Assembly: GCF_035083965.1 (NCBI RefSeq)
Contig: NC_089732.1
Location: 3,363,383-3,427,382 of the forward strand
Direction of reading: 5' to 3'
DNA: 64,000 nt
Source of the DNA: Branchiostoma lanceolatum
Taxonomy: Eukaryota > Chordata > Leptocardii > Amphioxiformes > Branchiostomatidae
This document shows positions 21,977 through 34,336 of the stretch, one piece after another. Position 1 is the stretch's first letter. Each line of letters opens with the position of its first letter. The notes below the pieces were generated by a model. That model was given only the letters and a program-made list of their open reading frames with translations, was not told where the DNA came from and searched no databases. Made by a program: the position numbers and the translations under genes.

Positions 21977-24210
21977 GGGCTAGATTGTGTCTAACTAAAG
22001 GGCCCCTCACACTTGTGCATATATTCATAATATTATGATGATGATGATGAATGGTTTATCAAGAAAACTTTCACAAACTGACAGTGGCAGTCAAATTCAT
22101 GACCAAATTGTAGTCAGATTTACAAAAGGATCACCATTAACCGACTAGGTAAAATATGGTGACATATCTAAAATCATCAAATGTTAGATAAAGCAGTACA
22201 TTTAAAAACCGAAATGTAAGACGAATACTCGCATGAGTTGCGCACTAACATTTTTTTTTGCTTTAGGTTAGGTTTGCAAGGAAGAAGATGTTTCCTACTT
22301 TGACCCACCATTGGTTATCAAACCAAAGAAATGACTTTATTGGCATGCATACTTTACATAAACCCCAAAAATGTTAATACACAGCTCATGCGGACTTGTA
22401 TATATTATGCACATTCAAGTGTGAGGGGGGCTTAAAGCATGTTGGCAACGTACCTCGCTGTGTCCTAAATTGGATTTTTTACCCTTGACTTTACAATAAT
22501 ATCTTGCAAAATGCACATTAGTCAAGTATGACTAAAAAGACAACAAAACACACAAAGCATAGAAAGATTTGTTTGTAATCGATGAAAGTCGTTGAGCACT
22601 CTGTCAAATTGCTTGGTTGCAGTGAGGTTGCCAATAAGATACCCGCTTTAGGCGCATGCTTGTCAGAAAAATCAACATTTAGAGTTGAAAGATGTTGTCT
22701 CTATCTCAAACTAGGACTAAATGCTGCCATGGAAAAGTCCAATCAAAATCAGGAATACTTTTTGAAAGTTTTTTAAAAAGGTGATGTGATGTGGTGGGGT
22801 CGTGCAAAGATATACTATAATTACTGTAGAAAATGTTTTACATATGTATGGTATAAAAGAGTTTAAGATGTTGTATGTAAATAGAGTGTTTTACATTATT
22901 CTTGAAAAAATTGTGTATTTTTGAAGCACTTTCACCTTAACTATGCAACTGCATTGCAATCACGTTGTTAGGTGCAATAGGTATTGATATATCGACACAA
23001 GTTTCCTATTGGTGGACTTAGAAATTAATTAACCAATCAGAGCATCTATTGATAGTTCAAAACAATTTTTTATTGGTGGACTTAGAATTAGTTGACCAAT
23101 CAGAGTGTAGGTAATTTGTGCATGGGATAGTCTACCTGAAGTTTGTGGGTTGGATCGATAAACGTTTTGGATCCATGTTTGCTGGGAAAAAGCAGAAAGA
23201 GATCAAAAACGTTAACTAGAAAGATGATTGATTTTGATAGAAAAATCAACATGCAAGGTAAGAAATTCTGCATTCATTCTGTAGTTGAAATAATCATGGA
23301 CTAATGCTGGTTACAAAAAGCTTTTGTTGGACACTGGAACCAAACTTGATGAGATTATGTGATATATAAGCAACTCTGTTTCGGAGTTTAGCAATGATAG
23401 ATTTGATAGATTTTTTGTTCTGATGTAGTTAGATATTGTTGGGTGCCTTGTAGAAATGTGGGCATGTTGAATGTGAATATTCTAATGACAAAGATGCATA
23501 CAGTCTTTGAGAAGATGCATACAAGTTTAGAAATGATCTTCATACAGTTTGATAGATTTTAGGTTTTTTTTTTTGTGCTGATGTAATTATTAGATATTGT
23601 TGTGTGCCTTGTAGAAATGTCGGCATGTTTTTGACTATTCTAATAACAAAGACGCATGCAGTCTTTGAAAAGATAGATAGTTAGAGCACCGGTTTCAAAG
23701 CCAATAACTTTAGAAAGGTTTATGTCATTCTTTCGCTGCAATATGTTGAAAATTGTATTTTTCCTTAACTCCTACCGTCCTAAGATACGTCTTCTCCCCT
23801 CAAAGGTTTTCCCCAGTGCCTCAGGTCTCTGCCGATTTTAATGAGATTTTGAAGAAATGTCAATATTTTTGTCTATCTATAGTTAGAAGGACATCTCTGG
23901 TGTACCTTTCTGTTGACAAACACTCGAAAATCGTATATTTTACACTGTTTTAATTTTGGGTGGAAAACTGAGAATTTGTTAACATCAAGACATTATTGGA
24001 TGCACAGTTCGGTTTGTCTATGTGACCTTGACTGTACATTATTCTTTTCACTGTATATATATAGTGTTTTACACATCGTGTAAGAGACAGCACACTTAAA
24101 GAAACCTTGTCTGTGTTATCATTTCTTTGGGTAAAACTCGCACTCTAACTTTACAATTGGCTCTGTGAATATATTAATCAGGTGGGTAAGTCACTCGATA
24201 ACAATTTGTT
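21977..24210. other. Intergenic DNA after the STAND NTPase gene
   Basis: No exon was recognised. The interval 22985-23105 holds a tandemly repeated pair of cctattggtggacttagaa...aaccaatcagag blocks, that is, ATTGG and CCAAT motifs in opposed pairs. The pairs 23395-23480 and 23545-23625 repeat gatagattttttgttctgatg and gttgggtgccttgtagaaatg. The rest is AT-rich with no clear signal. Confidence 0.4.
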
Positions 24211-24490
24211 TTTGTCACAACCAAGTGTTTTATTCAATGCGACAATTCGGTAAACGTCTGTCACCCACCCTCATTAAATCAGGACCCCTATCGCTCCACG
24301 TTACCCCGCTCGCGAAGGGGCCCTGATAACCAGCGCTGCCAGACATGGTTATGGCGACGTCGATAGGGATCCTGATTTAAAGAGGGTGCTGTCACCTTCC
24401 ACAGAGCCGTCCTGAGTCAGGATTGCCCTGAGGAAGGTGACAGACGGTTGCCGAATTGTCGCATTGAATAAAACACTTGGTTGTGACAAA
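24211..24490. mobile_element. 280-bp hairpin DNA element (MITE)
   Basis: Ends are inverted repeats: tttgtcacaaccaagtgttt at the left and its complement at the right, extending through caatgcgacaattcgg. A second, inner inverted pair involves ctgtcaccca / aggtgacag and tcattaaatcagga / tcctgatttaaaga. The GC-rich centre is non-coding. Superfamily and target duplication are not resolved. Confidence 0.65.
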
Positions 24491-26682
24491 TAACTTTATC
24501 TACTTACTTGGGTAACTGCAAACATGATGCTTTTCAACAATTGTGTTTCAGTGGTAAAAGGCTACCTTGCCCCCCCAACGACCCGGAGGTCAAGGGACTA
24601 GGTAGGTAGGTAAAATACTGGCAAATGATAATTATTTAGGCAGTGCTTTTGTAAAATCTGAAAACCATGACAGTCTCTAGTCTAGATCTGGAGGACTGCT
24701 TCAGGCGCAGAAAAAAAGGATGAAGTTACAGTTACAAGAGCGCGGTGAATTGACCTTTTCTACCAGGATGACTCGTGGCTGTGTTTTCCCGATTTTCTTT
24801 CGACAAAGTGGCGCCAGTTTGCGCCACTTTGCGACTGCCTTTCGCAATTTGTCGCAGTCTAGTGGGATACCCACCCAGGTATCCATACGTCACTCTTTCT
24901 GGCACCTGAAGTTGACGTAATGATAAAGTAAGCAAACTTCGGCCACCTCAAAGGTTTATCGCACCCTCATAACTTCGACACCACGCGGGACGTGACACTG
25001 CTAGGGACTACGCCACAGCCATAGGAACCCGGGGGGCACTGGCTTTATTAAGGAGGGTTATTCCCTCAGCCTAGCACAGATGAACCCCACTACACGAAGG
25101 TAGGTACAACTCCTGTTATTGGGTGGGCCGGCTTCTCTCTCTTCGCAGCCTTAGGCTGAATTGCGAGGAGATAACAATTTGCAGGGCTAGATCGCAAGGG
25201 ACTGTGATGGCAGCCTTTATACAGCGCTCAGAGACCTCAATACGACAGTAAATCCCCCAGTTGCGACCCAAAAGACTCCGTTTGGAACCACTCACATCGG
25301 GAAGGACCCCTACTATTTTCGATAAGTGCCCTGGGTTCTTTACGGTGCTCGAGGTGTGGCTCTTCTGATCAATCATTCGTCAGCGCAGTACTTTTGCCAG
25401 ATTGTAACATTGCTTCTAGACGGATTTACAAAACTGAATTAGAGTGCACCCTTTGCTTTATGTGGCCTTTTGGATAGTTTTGTGATAAAAATCTTTGCCA
25501 ATGCTGTTCTTTGATGTACATGTACATGTATACCATTCCACGAGCCCAAACAATAATCAATTGATACCCATTACACCCAGGTGTCATACATGTACTAAAA
25601 ACTATAGGACATGAATATGTCCTGTATCACACCAAGTGATGGTTTTCTAAGAATATAAGTTCCATGCCTTTCGTGTCAATTTGCCATTGAGTTTTTTTCT
25701 TCTAGATCTGATTCTCGTAAATATGAACCACAAATTTGGTCGCAACTTTCGTACAGTGGTGGGCCTGTATCAGTTAACCACAGTGAGAAACTTAGCTGGG
25801 AGCTAATAAACTGTCACAATGTTGACAATAGGGTTATTGAGCAATTTGGGGAATGTTTGCCCATTCGGGGGTAACGTTTACAAAGTCAGCCAATTAAAGT
25901 CCGGCCAGATGTCGCTACTTTATGAGTTATTTATCTTACTTCATTCCACGCCCATCTAAATGGGGTTTGTTTTCACCAGTTGTCAAAGCGTTCGCTTCGA
26001 AATAAAAGGCGGGAGGTGGTTTGAATGTCTTGCATGACGTATGCGGTTAGGCTAGGTGTTTCTACGGTTACCCGGCCGACCGTAAAACTCTTTGTTCAGT
26101 TTGATTTTGATTTTATTAGAATTGCAACAGTGCAACACACGTGGGACCTAGGCAGCTAGGAAAGTTGTGTAAAGGGCCTTTTCCCAATGACACAACATCG
26201 GTGGCGTCAGTTTATTAATATACTTTTGCTTGTACAATGTATATCTGTAAATGATACAGTAAATACTATATGATTTTGAAAATACCAGTGTCCTGATGAA
26301 TTCCAGTTTTGCAATTAGACAAACTGGCAGGCATGTATACAAGGGCTGTTTAATTGTGAAATTCATATGTATTCCGACGAGATAGACAGACAGGACTTTC
26401 TTCGGGAATACCACAAAACCCGTAGTGATAACCTACATACTTTCATCGTATGGTAGACTATTTAAAGAGCTCTTACACAGCTGGCATTGCAATTAAATGT
26501 TTCAAATCAAACATGGTCTTGGATAGTCAAAGCTAGATTTTGCAGCCTTTTGATTTGACGACCCAAAGGTGTGTTGGTTGACGTATCATTTTGTGACAGG
26601 TAACGTTACCGAATATATTTATTTGATTCCACAGGTGTGCTAATCTAGTTGGACTCAACCACTAGTGCCGATACCTGGTCTC
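24491..26682. other. Intergenic DNA upstream of the TRADD-N-like gene
   Basis: No coding exon was recognised. The interval 25290-25375 matches the tail of family-2 SINEs (acccctactattttcgataa, gtgctcgaggtgtggctct), and 26130-26210 is a short family-1 SINE body in minus orientation. A tttgattccacag at about 26622-26634 may be a 5' UTR splice acceptor for the gene starting at 26683. Confidence 0.4.
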
Positions 26683-27748
26683 ATGGCGTCACCTACAAAA
26701 TCGGCTACCGCTGCAAGTCAACAACACCAAAGTATGAGTAAATGTCCATACCGTTCTCCGACTCAGTCCATAACCCCCTGTATCAAGCATGGCGCCCGAG
26801 AGCGTAACATCGCATGCGCCGTTCTTAATGTAAAACTGACAACAGCGTATTCCAACAGAGAAGCAACTGGTAAACATCTACAGCAGGTTGATCAAAGGAT
26901 AATCCGTAGCATTGTGAAGAACGGACCGACAAAGGACCGTCTGACCAAGCTGGCACAGGCCATGGGGGTGTTTAAAGCGTGCATCAACGCACAGAACGGC
27001 ACGCTTCGTCTCGTGTTTGTTGACCTTGACGTTCTGGACTGGTTCTGGGCCGAACATGACCATGACGCGGTGGCGACGGTTCTGACTGACATCCTAGTGA
27101 AGGAGGGAGTGAATGAGAGCGGGAGGGAGATAATGGTCAGGGCTGCAGTGGACCCGGCAGAGTTCAAGACAGCACGAAGGCTTTTAGCAGGGACAGATCT
27201 AGAAACACCTTCAGGTAAGTGGTTCAGAGGCTCACTCTACTCAGTATCTTTTTTTTTTTAACTCAAGAAGCTATGGGTGGATTATTACAATACTTGGCCT
27301 GTGGGTACGTCTCGTCAAAACGAATGACAAGCTCGATTTTGGCCTGGTAGTATGTACGTTCGTAACTTGTTATAGTCATGATTTTTGAGTGGCGGGTAGC
27401 TTGTGGGCTCGACGAGAAGTGGTACAGAGTTTGCCCCCTAACTTCCTTTCCTGGAAATGCAGGTGTGTTTTTGTTGTATTCTTTATAACTCCCTCCCCAT
27501 GCTCCTCCTTTCCCTGTATCACTCCCTGCCCCCTTTGCCCCCTTCTATCTTCCTAATATGAATGACGATTTGTACTCATTTCAGGAGCGCTTCCCGATTG
27601 GCCCATACAGAATCACGTGACCAAGTGTTTAAAACTCGAGGCTGTCACCAGACGGGCTTTAGAAGACTCGGAGCTGTGCGGGAGACTCATCCAGATGACG
27701 CAGTGTGGAGATAAACATATACATATGGAGGAGGCGTCTTCAGGATGA
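26683..27748 (+). CDS. Two-exon gene, 231-aa protein with a possible TRADD-N-like domain
   Basis: Exon 1 is 26683-27214 (donor TCAG|GTAAGT, phase 1) and exon 2 is 27585-27748 (acceptor atttcag), ending in TGA at 27746-27748. The first ATG in frame is 26683; the upstream GTG at 26665 is not needed. The N-terminal 40 residues are Ser/Thr/Gln-rich and probably disordered. The middle, about residues 70-175, reads DQRIIRSIVKNGPTKDRLTK, then GTLRLVFVDLDVLDWFWAEH and a strand-helix unit REIMVRAAVDPAEFKTARRL. This strand-helix-helix-strand pattern, with an aromatic LDWFW helix, resembles TRADD-N-like domains found with death-fold and STAND proteins in amphioxus. That family assignment is inference. 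The C-terminal exon (GALPDWPIQNHVTKCLKLEA) is not recognised. Confidence 0.7.
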
Positions 27749-27809
27749 TAGCAGTGTCTCTACTCAGTCTAGTTTTCTTACGCTTCAATGTATTCTTTTA
27801 CACACGCAT

Positions 27810-27823
27810 GCGCGCACACACAC

Positions 27824-27867
<44 letters not shown>

Positions 27868-27911
27868 CCACACACACATACAAATATACACACACGCTCA
27901 CAAACAGACGT

Positions 27912-27954
<43 letters not shown>

Positions 27955-27978
27955 CACACATGCACGCAAACACACATG
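27810..27978 (+). repeat. (CA)n microsatellite with interruptions
   Basis: About 170 bases of CA repeat are interrupted by cgca, aaccac, tacaaatatac and acaaacagacgtg. It begins about 60 bases after the stop codon of the TRADD-N-like gene and so probably lies in its 3' UTR. Confidence 0.9.
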
Positions 27979-28469
27979 GGCATTGAGTTGTTCGTTCTAG
28001 AGCCAAACAACTGTGGAATTGTAATACGATATTACAGATTTATATATGATAATTTTTCCTGTCTGTTAGGGAAAGTTTTTAGATTTTGTGTTTCTATTTG
28101 TAGTTTGCCGTACGAGACTTACTTTACACTCTGTTGCGTTATTAAAGCTAATTCTGTCATATGCTAGGGCTGCTGACTGTATACATATAGTAAGCACAAA
28201 CTCAGGTCTGCAACATGTGGTATACTTGGTATCTCTTTTAATTATGAAAATGATCAATTCAGAGTGAAAATACATAATAGAGGTGAGTAGTTAACATACA
28301 ATCAATTTTACATTTGGTACATTTTTGTGGTGAGTCGGTCATCAATAAGCTTCGTGTTGGCTATTTACATTATACACATTGTTTGTTTGTATTGCATACC
28401 CGGTAAACCGCATCAAGGCGTAACACACCAGGTTTGTACTGAAGAGTGCAAGCTGCATATCCGGGTGGA

Positions 28470-28778
28470 TTTATATGATCCACACACACCGGAAAGGGCC
28501 CCTACTCTTTTCGAAAAGTGTGTTGGGTTCTTTAACGTACTTGAGGTGTGGCTCTCCTCAAACACGGGACCTCCATTTAACGTCCTATCCAAGGGCATCC
28601 CTAACTTAAGCTAGGTACTCATTTTCACCTGAGTAAAGTGGGGAAAGTCGTGTAAAGTGCCTTTCCCAAGGGCACAACGCCAACGGGACAAATCAGGGAA
28701 CCCCGGATTCGAATACCGGTATCTCTGGGTTCTGGGTCCAGATACCCTGCCACTACGCCATCGCGACGCCACTAACAT
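28470..28778 (-). repeat. Full-length tRNA-derived SINE, family 2, minus strand
   Basis: On the minus strand the tRNA-like head (about 28706-28776) has an A-box-like tggcgtagtggcaggg and a B-box-like ggtattcgaatccgg. Then comes ttgggaaaggcactttacac and the family-2 tail with aaagaacccaacacacttt. Confidence 0.65.
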
Positions 28779-28935
28779 ATCTATATATCTATATAATATA
28801 TACATAATATATTATATACACTCAGGCAACAACCCTGTTTTTCAGATATCCCTGATACTATAATCTGAAAAACACATCTAGCACTAATCACATAATAACA
28901 GACAAACAACAATATCGCCACGTTACATGCAGATA

Positions 28936-29127
28936 TTAATTGCCACTGATAATGCGTTTCCTAAATGTCGTGTAATTAAGTACAGTTCGTTGTTCCAGTG
29001 AGAGAGTGTTCCATAACTGAGCCCCATCATGTTGTATACTACTGCGGTTTGATGTAACTCTAGCTGAAGGACAGTGAAATATTGTAAAAGAATAATTACC
29101 ATACAAAGTGTTCTGCATTGTACTCAT
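28936..29127 (-). mobile_element. LINE ORF2 C-terminal remnant
   Basis: The minus-strand peptide includes RVTSNRSSIQHDGAQLWNTL, then TFRKRIISGN and a stop. The pattern S.....GA.LWN.L....R.....TF is typical of the last part of CR1/L2-type LINE ORF2 proteins. Nothing of the polymerase is present here. Confidence 0.55.
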
Positions 29128-29144
29128 TGTTCAATACTACTGTA

Positions 29145-29262
29145 AATGCAGAAATGTTCGCGGTGGTTTTATGTTCGCGGTTTTCGCCGTGAACTCTCAG
29201 CGCGAACTTAAAACCACCGCAAACACTCCATTTTCTCCCCAACGCGAAATAAAAAACACGCG
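29145..29262. repeat. Short palindromic element (gcggtggttttatgttcgcgg)
   Basis: The block cgcggtggttttatgttcgc is mirrored by gcgcgaacttaaaaccaccg about 30 bases later, followed by aacactccattttctcc. Degenerate parts of the same element occur at about 14310-14350 and 14560-14610. Confidence 0.55.
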
Positions 29263-29264
29263 TG

Positions 29265-31192
29265 CCAGAGGCACCAGTTCAATGGAGGTTCGCATTAACG
29301 CCCGGTTGTCTTGTTGCGTTATTTACAAAAGTCAACCGATAACTGGATAAAATCTGCGGAATAAAGACCATGAGCTGCGACATGTCAGTACCTCGGTATA
29401 GTAAGTACAAATGTAGATTAAAGTTGGCATCCGGCCTTGTAGATGAAAGTTCGTGTTGTCATGCTGCAGCCTTCTCGCAAATTTTAATCTGCAAACGTTA
29501 GTAGATAGGCAATGATCTGATTGATGATCAGAAGCATCCACGAGCTAAAATACTCTGATATCATGGTATCAATGAGTTAAAACGATGAAGTCGTTTTTAC
29601 AGTCTCTTTACAGTCCGCCTTACCAAACATTGTGCAAGATGATAAGTCACACGCCAGGCTGGCTTTGGACATAGACAACTCATTTCAGATGCCACTATCA
29701 GTGGAATTGTACCACGTCATGTATTCGCTAGTTATGATTGACGCATTTTTATATGGAAAATATGACGGCACGTTGCACTGGTGAGCCAGGCAGCTGAGGC
29801 CTCGATGCGGACATCTGTGGTTACATGGAGAGCTTTATCATCATTGCTGCGACGTCACTAAGAATCTTCACCAGGCCTATCGGTGATTCAAGAGCATGAC
29901 TCCCTTACCAAGTCGTGCAGCAGTTTCACATTTAGTCACAGGGACGCCCGAGTGTCCTTGAGTGTAGATCGCTTACAATGTAAACAATATAATATGAATA
30001 TGCATATAGCGCACCACATCAGGCAGTTATGTGCTTAACGGAATGGTAATGTACAGTTGTGAGTTCAGAATTGGTAGGTTTTCACCATCGCAGACCGAGG
30101 CGTACACAGCACTGTCTTCTAGAAGTGTGGTGGTGTCTTTAAGGTGTGACTGTCCTCCAACCTGAATCCGACGGGTAGACTGGGATGTTACTTCCCGACA
30201 GGAATTTCCCTCTGCGATCTTGTCGTTTACTAGATGACCGCACGTAACTTGACCAGTTAGGTTCAGTCCGGGAGTATGTTGAGTTCTGGGTTTGACGACA
30301 GTTGAGTTGCAGATCTGATATCAACAAAAGTTCCTGTGGTCTGTCCTGAACATGACATCATTTTTTTAAGAATTTTACTTCGATATTTTGAGGCCTGACA
30401 GTCACAGTTCATTGGTTCATTGTTACAAAATTTTAGATTTGAGGATTATTCCCTCTAATTTTTCAATTGATATAATATCCCTCAAGCTTATTCTCCATTG
30501 GACTGTTTGCCGCTGTCACGTAGCTCAGCACTACTTGTACATATTGATATCTGCTTGCTGCCAGCTGTGGAATTTAATCACGCTTCGGGCGAGAGAAATG
30601 TTCTACCACCAAACATCTGACGCACCGCCAGAAACTAATCTCTACTCTCTGGTTAGTGTACAATCCCATTTAGCCTAAGAAATCAACACTCTATACAGAA
30701 CACCTATCATCACATACACGATCCACTAAAAACTGCTTGAATGGATCCTACTCCTTTCTCTTGGCACAGCTAGAAATTACTGGCACAGCCACTGACGTCC
30801 TCATTTACAACAATCACAATACCAATCTAGATGTAACGTTAAAGCTATGGTATTTTCTTGCTAAATTTAAAAACAACATCAAACAAAAAAGTCTCTGTAT
30901 GCTGGTTCCATGCGTTTTACACTAATGTTCATGAATGTAATTATAAAGATCACATAATATATTCACGACAGAATTTTCTTCCCTGAAATAAAAGTGACAA
31001 ATTTGGATGACATCGGTGGCTAGAAGCTTCTTTCAGTCAGATTATAAAATTACTATTTCTCAAAGTTTTGTTTCAATTGTACCCACGTATTGGATCCCAA
31101 TATCTTTAATTTCTTCATTAAGATACACGCTTTTAATGTTAACATATCCCCATCCTCAAAGCATGTCAGCGACCAATGAAGTCAACAACAAC
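29265..31192 (+). repeat. 1.9-kb direct repeat, copy 1
   Basis: This interval matches 49183-51127 in the same orientation over nearly its whole length, with substitutions and small indels. Anchors include agccaggcagctgaggcc, cgcccgagtgtccttgagtg, catatagcgcaccacatcag and gaatggatcctactcctttc. No intact gene is visible. The two copies flank the LRR receptor locus. Confidence 0.85.
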
Positions 31193-33097
31193 AGTTTTAG
31201 TTACAAAGTAAAAACGGAAAAATGTAATGTTTTAGAATTTTTGTTGTCTAGTAATTTGTATGACAATTATCATCTTTGTTTTGGTTTAGTGCATTACTTT
31301 CTGAAAAGTAATAAGGATGTTTACAATAATTGCATCTTTCCTTAATGCAATAAGACGTCTACGACATGCTCTGGTTTAAGAGATGGAGACATACAAACTA
31401 TGCTCAAATGTCTGTTATCCAACACAGCCCATCTCCCTCCACGCAAAAGGAAAGAAAGCAGATTTTTTGAAAGTTTAGGAATTTTTCTAGAATATTTCTC
31501 CAGCCCTCAGGACAGTCAGATAGTCCTGTGACGTGACGTCATTGGAAGATCTGACCCTCAGGTGGGCATGAACACGTGTTGCAAATGCAACAGTTAGTCT
31601 AGAGGACAGGATGTCGTAAATGAATGATTTGGCATGAAAACAGGACAATGATGTCTGTCTATCCAAACAAGTGAAGGCATCTGCAACAAACTTCTGCTGT
31701 CAGCTACAGAATGGCTGCCACAGTCGGTGCATTTTGAACCATAATGTGGACTTTGAGTTTCCGTCCTGACAGGCACCCAGTCATTATACCACTGTGGAAC
31801 CAAATCTAATTTAGGAGAGAATCTTTTAACAAAGTTGTATCTCTGTACTTGGGGACAATGACGTTGTAAGACAGTAATTGCTGACAAGGTTTTTGAATAA
31901 AATGTATTTACTTTAAGAAATGAAAACGCAATCTTTAAGACGATTTTCGATGTTTGAATCGTTTTATGGAAAAGGGTAGTCAGATTTGCATATGACCAAA
32001 ATCAAATAAATACGTTGTTGTTTTCTTGAGTTATCCTCTGAAAGATCTTAACAAAAAAACTCTGCAGTTTCATGACAAAGCTGCAGATGTCCCAAACTAA
32101 CATCACGTTTTCTGATATATCAAAAAGCACCTTAGATCCCGAAACAAAAGGTACAAAAACTGGAAGTTTGCCGAAAGTACCACTGAAATTCGACAGGAGT
32201 ACTTTCCAAGCAGAATTTTGGTTCCGGTTATTTTTTTACTTGTTTTTAGACGATTTTGTCGGGCTTTTTTTTTAATGAATAAAAAAATACGTTAAAAAAA
32301 CAGCCGGAATCACTTAAAGAGTAGACAGGAGGGCCAAAACCAACCATAATCCTCGTTTTCCCAAGATCTACAACATACCAAATATCATCACAATCCATCC
32401 AGGCGTTCTTACGTTTTTGCTGGCCAACATATACGGAAACACAAACACACAGGCAGACAAACGGGCAGATGCACCGAAAACAACGCCGCCATTATTCATG
32501 GCGTTAAGAATCCCCAAGTTTCACGGGGTTTCTTACGGAGAAGGACGATTTTTGGTGATAATTCATTGTATCTATTATTTTTTAAAAATACATAATCAGG
32601 TTTGCAAATGGTGCTGCTCAAATGGATAAAAAGACATTTGCCATTTTGTCACTAATTTACGGATCCAAATTCGGGGATTTGGGATATCGATTTTGGCGAA
32701 GCAAAGGTACATATTTTGAAAAAATAAATGTGCAAAGTTTGTGCAAAAATTTAGTTCTTAAATATTGAAATAGTACGCAAAAGGGAGGAGGTTTTGGGTC
32801 CCAGATAAAGGGTGTAGGGTCGGTTTCCATAGTGGCCAGTTGGTGTTAGGTAGTCTAAGCGGAAAGGCGGCGGGGTTTTACTCTCCAAGCAGACGAGTGG
32901 ATCCGGCTGGTTTTTGACGTGTTTTTAGGCGTTTTTGTCGGGCTTTCTACTTTGTCATGTTTTGTTTAACTCACCAAGCCAAAGTTCCTCTGCTTAGAGA
33001 GTGGCAGAGCTTGGAGATTAGGTGTTAGGTGTTGTGGCGTAGGGAAGGGACGCACGCCGTGATGTGTGTATTACGCGGCTTCCCTCCCTCGGATCTT
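31193..33097. other. Intergenic DNA downstream of the LRR receptor tail
   Basis: No exon was recognised. Two similar stretches (about 32218-32272 and 32908-32955) share cttgtttttagacgattttg / gtgtttttaggcgtttttgt and tcgggctttt. The interval 33020-33097 is a frame-shifted or post-stop remnant of the 84-bp repeats that encode the receptor tail. Confidence 0.4.
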
Positions 33098-33099
33098 TC

Positions 33100-33520
33100 A
33101 AGGACAATAGGTGTTAGGTCGTGTGGAGTAGGGCAGGGACGCGCGCCGTGATATATTATGGGTTCTCTCCCCTGGGATCTTCCAAGGCCAGTAGGTATTA
33201 GGAAGTATGACGTAGGGAAGGGACAAACGCCGTGATCTATTAGGGGTTCCGTCCCCTGGTATCTCCCATGGCCAGTAGGTGTTAGGAAGTGTGACAATGG
33301 GGAGGGAGTCACGCCGTGGTGTGTTTCGTGTCTCCACCCCTGGTATGTCCCAAGGCCAGTAGGTGTTAGGTAGTGTGACGTAGGGAAAGGACACAGGCCG
33401 TGACATGTTAGGGGTTCCCTCCCATGGAATCTCCCATGGCCAGTAGGTGTTAGGTAGTGTGACGTAGGGAAAGGACACACGCCGTGGTGCAATACGGGTT
33501 CCATCGCCTGAGATCTCCCA
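33100..33520 (-). repeat. 84-bp coding tandem repeat of the receptor tail
   Basis: About five 84-bp units, each encoding 28 residues centred on LPNTYWPWEIPG. Since 84 is a multiple of three, unit gain or loss keeps the frame, so the repeat number probably varies between alleles. Confidence 0.9.
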
Positions 33521-34336
33521 TGGCCGGTGGGCATCACGCGTTGTGAGGAAGGCGATATGAGCTTCTGTGACGTTTTGTCCTCTGGACAGGATTGCATCTG
33601 TGACGTTGACGTACTTCCTCAAACCTCGGTCAGCAGACTGGGATACCAAAGCTGTCCTTAGCTGTCTACGGGATCGTATGCCTTGGACTTCGGGGGCCTT
33701 TCTGTAGAAGTCGTTACTCTCGGCTTTGGTCTCTTCAGCCGATCCATATGTGGCAAAGGACCTTCCAGACCGGTCTCTGCTGGAAGCTACGGTGTTATCC
33801 CGGAAGGCCCGTCGACGCGGTCTCCTGTTGGTCACGACATGAAGCGAGGCTGCAGCGTCAGTATAGAAAGGCATGGGTCCGCTCTCATCATCTGGAATCT
33901 CACTGTAGGTGTGTTGTTGGGCAGGCCAAGGGCGCTGTGCACAAGCTTCATGATCCGGGATCTCCCAGGCTGTGCGCGGGAGAGCAGGCAGGGGACGCTG
34001 TGCTACCGCTGTTTGATCTGGGATCTCACTGTAGATGGGCTCGATGGACAAGAGAACAGCCGGCAATGACCTACAGGATGCCGAGTCATCTGCGGCGCCC
34101 TCGCGTCTGCATGTTACTGCAGGGAGAGAAGATGACCGTACCGCGCCGGAAATGGCGTCATCTGGAACCTCTGTGTATATGTGGGGGATGCCAGGCGGAG
34201 GCCTGTGAGCAGCGGCTATGTCATCTGGGATCCCGCAGTAAGTAGGTTCGATGGACTGTAGGACAGCGGGCAATGACCTACAGGAGGCTGCGTCATCTGA
34301 CGTCAGCTTCCTTGGGCAAGCAGGGAGGGAAGCCGA

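Noticed and set aside
26665..26682. Six-codon N-terminal extension of the TRADD-N-like protein
   Set aside because: It begins at GTG, not ATG; the first ATG is 26683.
31594..31887. 97-codon minus-strand frame
   Set aside because: No recognisable domain or splice context; it lies in intergenic repeat-rich DNA.
33025..33597. 190-codon minus-strand frame (LTPTGHGRSQ-type repeats)
   Set aside because: It is the shadow of the 84-bp coding repeats of the receptor tail in another frame.
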